From PALSA-693 sp963834725 (lineage in GTDB: Bacteria; Actinomycetota; Acidimicrobiia; Acidimicrobiales; Palsa-688): a stretch of 64,000 nucleotides of DNA. The stretch covers positions 248,001 to 312,000 of the forward strand of contig CAWICN010000001.1 in NCBI GenBank assembly GCA_963834725.1, written 5' to 3'. Below, one piece after another: positions 61,768 to 64,000 of the stretch. The notes beneath the pieces are model-generated. The model was given only the letters and a program-made list of their open reading frames with translations. It was not told the origin of the DNA and made no database searches. Made by a program: the position numbers and the translations under genes. Position 1 is the stretch's first letter; the number at the start of each line of letters is the position of its first letter.

Positions 61768-64000
61768 CTATGACGTGTCACGGTTCGGTTCGTCGTGGCG
61801 GGTGGCGGCGACGGCTAGCTCGGCTCGAGTAGTCACGCCGAGTTTGGCGAAGACGTGGGCCAGGTGGGTTTTCACGGTGCCACGGCTGATGAACAGGCGC
61901 TGACCGATCTGAGGGTTGGTGAGCCCTTCGGCGACAAGGTTGACGACCTGTTGCTCGGTCGGGGTGAGGCTGGCCCACCCTGTCGATGGGCGGCGTCGCT
62001 GGCCCCGCCCCCGGCGGGCGTATTCACAGGCACTATCGAGGTCGAGGTTTTCGCCGTCGGCGAAGGCGGCCTCGCTTGTGTCGCGGAGCTGTTCTTCGAT
62101 CCGCGCTCGTGTAGCACGGATTGTTACTCGCTCCTCGGCGCTTGGGAGGAGCGCCATTTCCTGCCGGGCTCTGCCCACGGCGGCCAGGAGACGAGCTGCC
62201 TCGAACGGCTCGTCGCCTGCGCACAAGCACCCGAGCAGCTCGAGGGAGCGCACCATGAGGGGCCGGGCGCCTAGCGCGGCGGCTTCCCCCAGGGCAGCCT
62301 GGGCAGCCTCTTCGGCCGCGTCGCGCTCGCCGGCGACGACGGCGTTGGCGGCCACTTCGTGGTGGGCAGCGGCGCGGCCGTAGGGGTTGCCGTATTCGTC
62401 GGCAGCTCTGAGGGCCATAGCTGCCGCCTGCTGAGCGGCGGGAAGGTCACCGGCGAGGCGATGGCCGTTGGCCAGCACGGTCAGCCCGATGTCGGTAAGC
62501 AGGTTGACGCCCGCTGCTGTCGCCGCGTCAACCGAGGCCCGCACGTGGTCCACCGATTTTGGCCCCTCACCTGCCAAAGCCAGGACCCGGGCCCGTCCGA
62601 GCGTCAGTTCTTCGGCGGTGAACATCCCAGGCCGGCGCATCAGGGCCGATTCAGTGTTGTCGAGCTCGGCGAAGGCTTCGTCGAGGCGGCCCATCTCGGC
62701 CAAGGACCAGACCAGCTGCAGGGTGGCGAACGCGTCAGTAGTGCTCTCACCGACGCGCCGGCCGCCTCGCTGGCCGGCCCTCGCCGTCCGCTCGGCCAGG
62801 GATAGGTTGCCGGTCAGGTTGGCGATCCAGCTTCGTCCGCCCCCGTCCCAGCCGAGCAGGTAGCCGTGCTGCCAGCTCTCGGCGATGGGCAGGGCGACGT
62901 CGAGGTCGGCGATGGCTCCTGCCCAGTCCGAGCGGGCTGCTTTGATGAAGGCGCGCAGCTGGTGGGCTTCGGCCACGGTCCAGTGGTCGCCGCCGGCGGT
63001 CGCCTGCTCGACCGCCCGGTCGAGTTGTTCTATCCCGCTGGACGCGTCGACGAAGCCGACGCAGATACCGATCACGTTCCGGGCTCGGGCCTCGATGGTG
63101 ACCAGTCCGGCTTCGGACGCGTCGGCGGCGAGTTGGCCGGCGAGGCCGAGGGCTGCCATGACATCGCCGCCGTAGAAGGTGGCGTTGAGTTGCGCCCAGC
63201 GGGCGAGCAGGGTCTCGGGCGCAAGGGCCGCGCCGTCCGCGGCCGCCAGGACTCGTTCACACCACGTTGCCCCCTCCCGGTAGCGACCCCGCAGTGTCCA
63301 CCAGAATCCGAGCTTGCCGCACACCTCGATGGCGGTGGCCGCCCGGGCCGAATCGGTGCAGCCCCAGTCCAGACCCACCCGGATGTCATCGAGGTGGCCG
63401 TCAAGGCGGTCGAGCACGGCGACGTCGCCCCGGTCGAGGCGGGGTGCCGCCGAGCGGGCCAGGGCGAGCAGCCAGCCGAGGTGGCGGTCGCGGACCTCGT
63501 CGATCTCGCCGGCGTCGACGAGGCGGTCCCGGCCGAAATGGCGGATGGTGTCGAGGAGGCTGTAGCGCACCTCGCCGCCCGCCTCGTCGTCGGCTTGCAC
63601 GAGCGATTTGGTGACCAGCGCCACCAGCAGGTCGAGGACCTCAACTTCGGCGATGTCGCCACCGGCGATCACCGCCTCGGTGGCGTCGAGGTCGAAAGAG
63701 CCAGCGAACACCGAGACGCGACGCAACGCCACCCGCTCGCGAGCCGATAGGAGATCGTGGCTCCACTCCATCGAGGCCTGCAATGTCTGCTGGCGGGGCA
63801 AGGCCGTGCGGCTGCCTCCGCCCAAGAGCCGGAATCGGTCACCCAGCCCCGCCCGTATCCGCTCCACTGACAGCGCCCGCACCCGCGCTGCCGCCAACTC
63901 GATGGCCAACGGAATGCCGTCGAGGCGCCGACACACGTCGGCCACGGCGTCGGTGTTGGCGGGGTCGAGCGAGAAGTTTGGCCGGGACTGGCGAGCCCGT
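61768..64000 (-). CDS. LuxR-family NTPase regulator (5' end outside the window)
   Basis: The frame is open from the right edge to the stop at 61768, 743 codons. It enters inside the NB-ARC-like ATPase (NTDAVADVCRRLDGIPLAIE LAAARVRALS, then LPRQQTLQASMEWSHDLLSA), the part after the Walker motifs. A TPR-like region follows, with VRYSLLDTIRHFGRDRLVDA and many helical repeats, and then a LuxR HTH: LTPTEQQVVNLVAEGLTNPQ IGQRLFISRGTVKTHLAHVF AKLGVTTRAELA. Probably 950-1100 aa in full and intact as far as seen. Same broad family as the regulator at 47945 and the remnants at 9657 and 18664. Confidence 0.88.
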   Translation of the reverse strand, partial: RARQSRPNFSLDPANTDAVADVCRRLDGIPLAIELAAARVRALSVERIRAGLGDRFRLLGGGSRTALPRQQTLQASMEWSHDLLSARERVALRRVSVFAGSFDLDATEAVIAGGDIAEVEVLDLLVALVTKSLVQADDEAGGEVRYSLLDTIRHFGRDRLVDAGEIDEVRDRHLGWLLALARSAAPRLDRGDVAVLDRLDGHLDDIRVGLDWGCTDSARAATAIEVCGKLGFWWTLRGRYREGATWCERVLAAADGAALAPETLLARWAQLNATFYGGDVMAALGLAGQLAADASEAGLVTIEARARNVIGICVGFVDASSGIEQLDRAVEQATAGGDHWTVAEAHQLRAFIKAARSDWAGAIADLDVALPIAESWQHGYLLGWDGGGRSWIANLTGNLSLAERTARAGQRGGRRVGESTTDAFATLQLVWSLAEMGRLDEAFAELDNTESALMRRPGMFTAEELTLGRARVLALAGEGPKSVDHVRASVDAATAAGVNLLTDIGLTVLANGHRLAGDLPAAQQAAAMALRAADEYGNPYGRAAAHHEVAANAVVAGERDAAEEAAQAALGEAAALGARPLMVRSLELLGCLCAGDEPFEAARLLAAVGRARQEMALLPSAEERVTIRATRARIEEQLRDTSEAAFADGENLDLDSACEYARRGRGQRRRPSTGWASLTPTEQQVVNLVAEGLTNPQIGQRLFISRGTVKTHLAHVFAKLGVTTRAELAVAATRHDEPNRDTS

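Overview
The window comes from a GC-rich actinobacterium, possibly of the Acidimicrobiia. The grounds are the strong GC3 bias, the paired actinobacterial citrate synthases (one fused to a helix-turn-helix), a mycothiol-type DinB/maleylpyruvate isomerase protein, RsbV/RsbW-like partner-switch genes, and mobile elements of the DUF6431/ExeA and IS1634 kinds. The lineage is inferred from gene content only; no rRNA is present.

1-4.3 kb is ordinary chromosome: a small coiled-coil ORF, a citrate synthase, a divergent HTH-citrate synthase that seems to have lost both catalytic histidines (a likely regulator), lgt, and tRNA-Val(GAC). The 3' half of the tRNA is the left end of a 47-bp perfect direct repeat (4271-4317) whose second copy is at 53312-53358. 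The 49 kb between them is read as an integrated genomic island. It starts with a decayed tyrosine integrase and a decayed RelE-like toxin beside an intact antitoxin with its operator palindrome.

The island is a mosaic of mobile DNA and cargo. Mobile DNA: a 5'-truncated serine recombinase; an ISNCY-like fragment; a 3.28-kb element encoding DUF6431, a DDE transposase, an ExeA-like ATPase and a small protein; an IS3 element; an IS1634 element carrying a WYL-like passenger gene; and three copies (A, B, C) of an unnamed element. That element encodes a roughly 460-500-aa protein ending in a winged helix, preceded by a strikingly conserved two-stem leader. Cargo: GYD, DUF3303 and DUF4242 proteins, a stand-alone ClpX zinc finger, cupins, VOC proteins, a CaiB/BaiF CoA-transferase, two Baeyer-Villiger-type monooxygenases lying between element copies B and C, a response regulator, STAS and HATPase regulators, AraC and TetR regulators, a large LuxR/AAA regulator, and a berberine-bridge-type flavin oxidase. 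The cargo suggests oxidative catabolism of small organic molecules with local regulators.

After 53.4 kb a second, shorter decayed integrase, three 14-bp repeats and small ORFs suggest remains of a second element in the same tRNA site. Then come an HNH nuclease, a cupin, a VOC protein, a beta-lactamase-fold hydrolase with a PNPOx-fold protein, a TetR gene divergent from a membrane-protein/hemerythrin operon, and the C-terminal three-quarters of another LuxR/ATPase regulator that runs off the right edge.

Many genes in the island and to its right carry single-base frameshifts, and several carry in-frame stop codons. Some of the frameshifts could be assembly indels. The substitution-type stops, IS interruptions and truncations are real decay, so the island looks immobilised.
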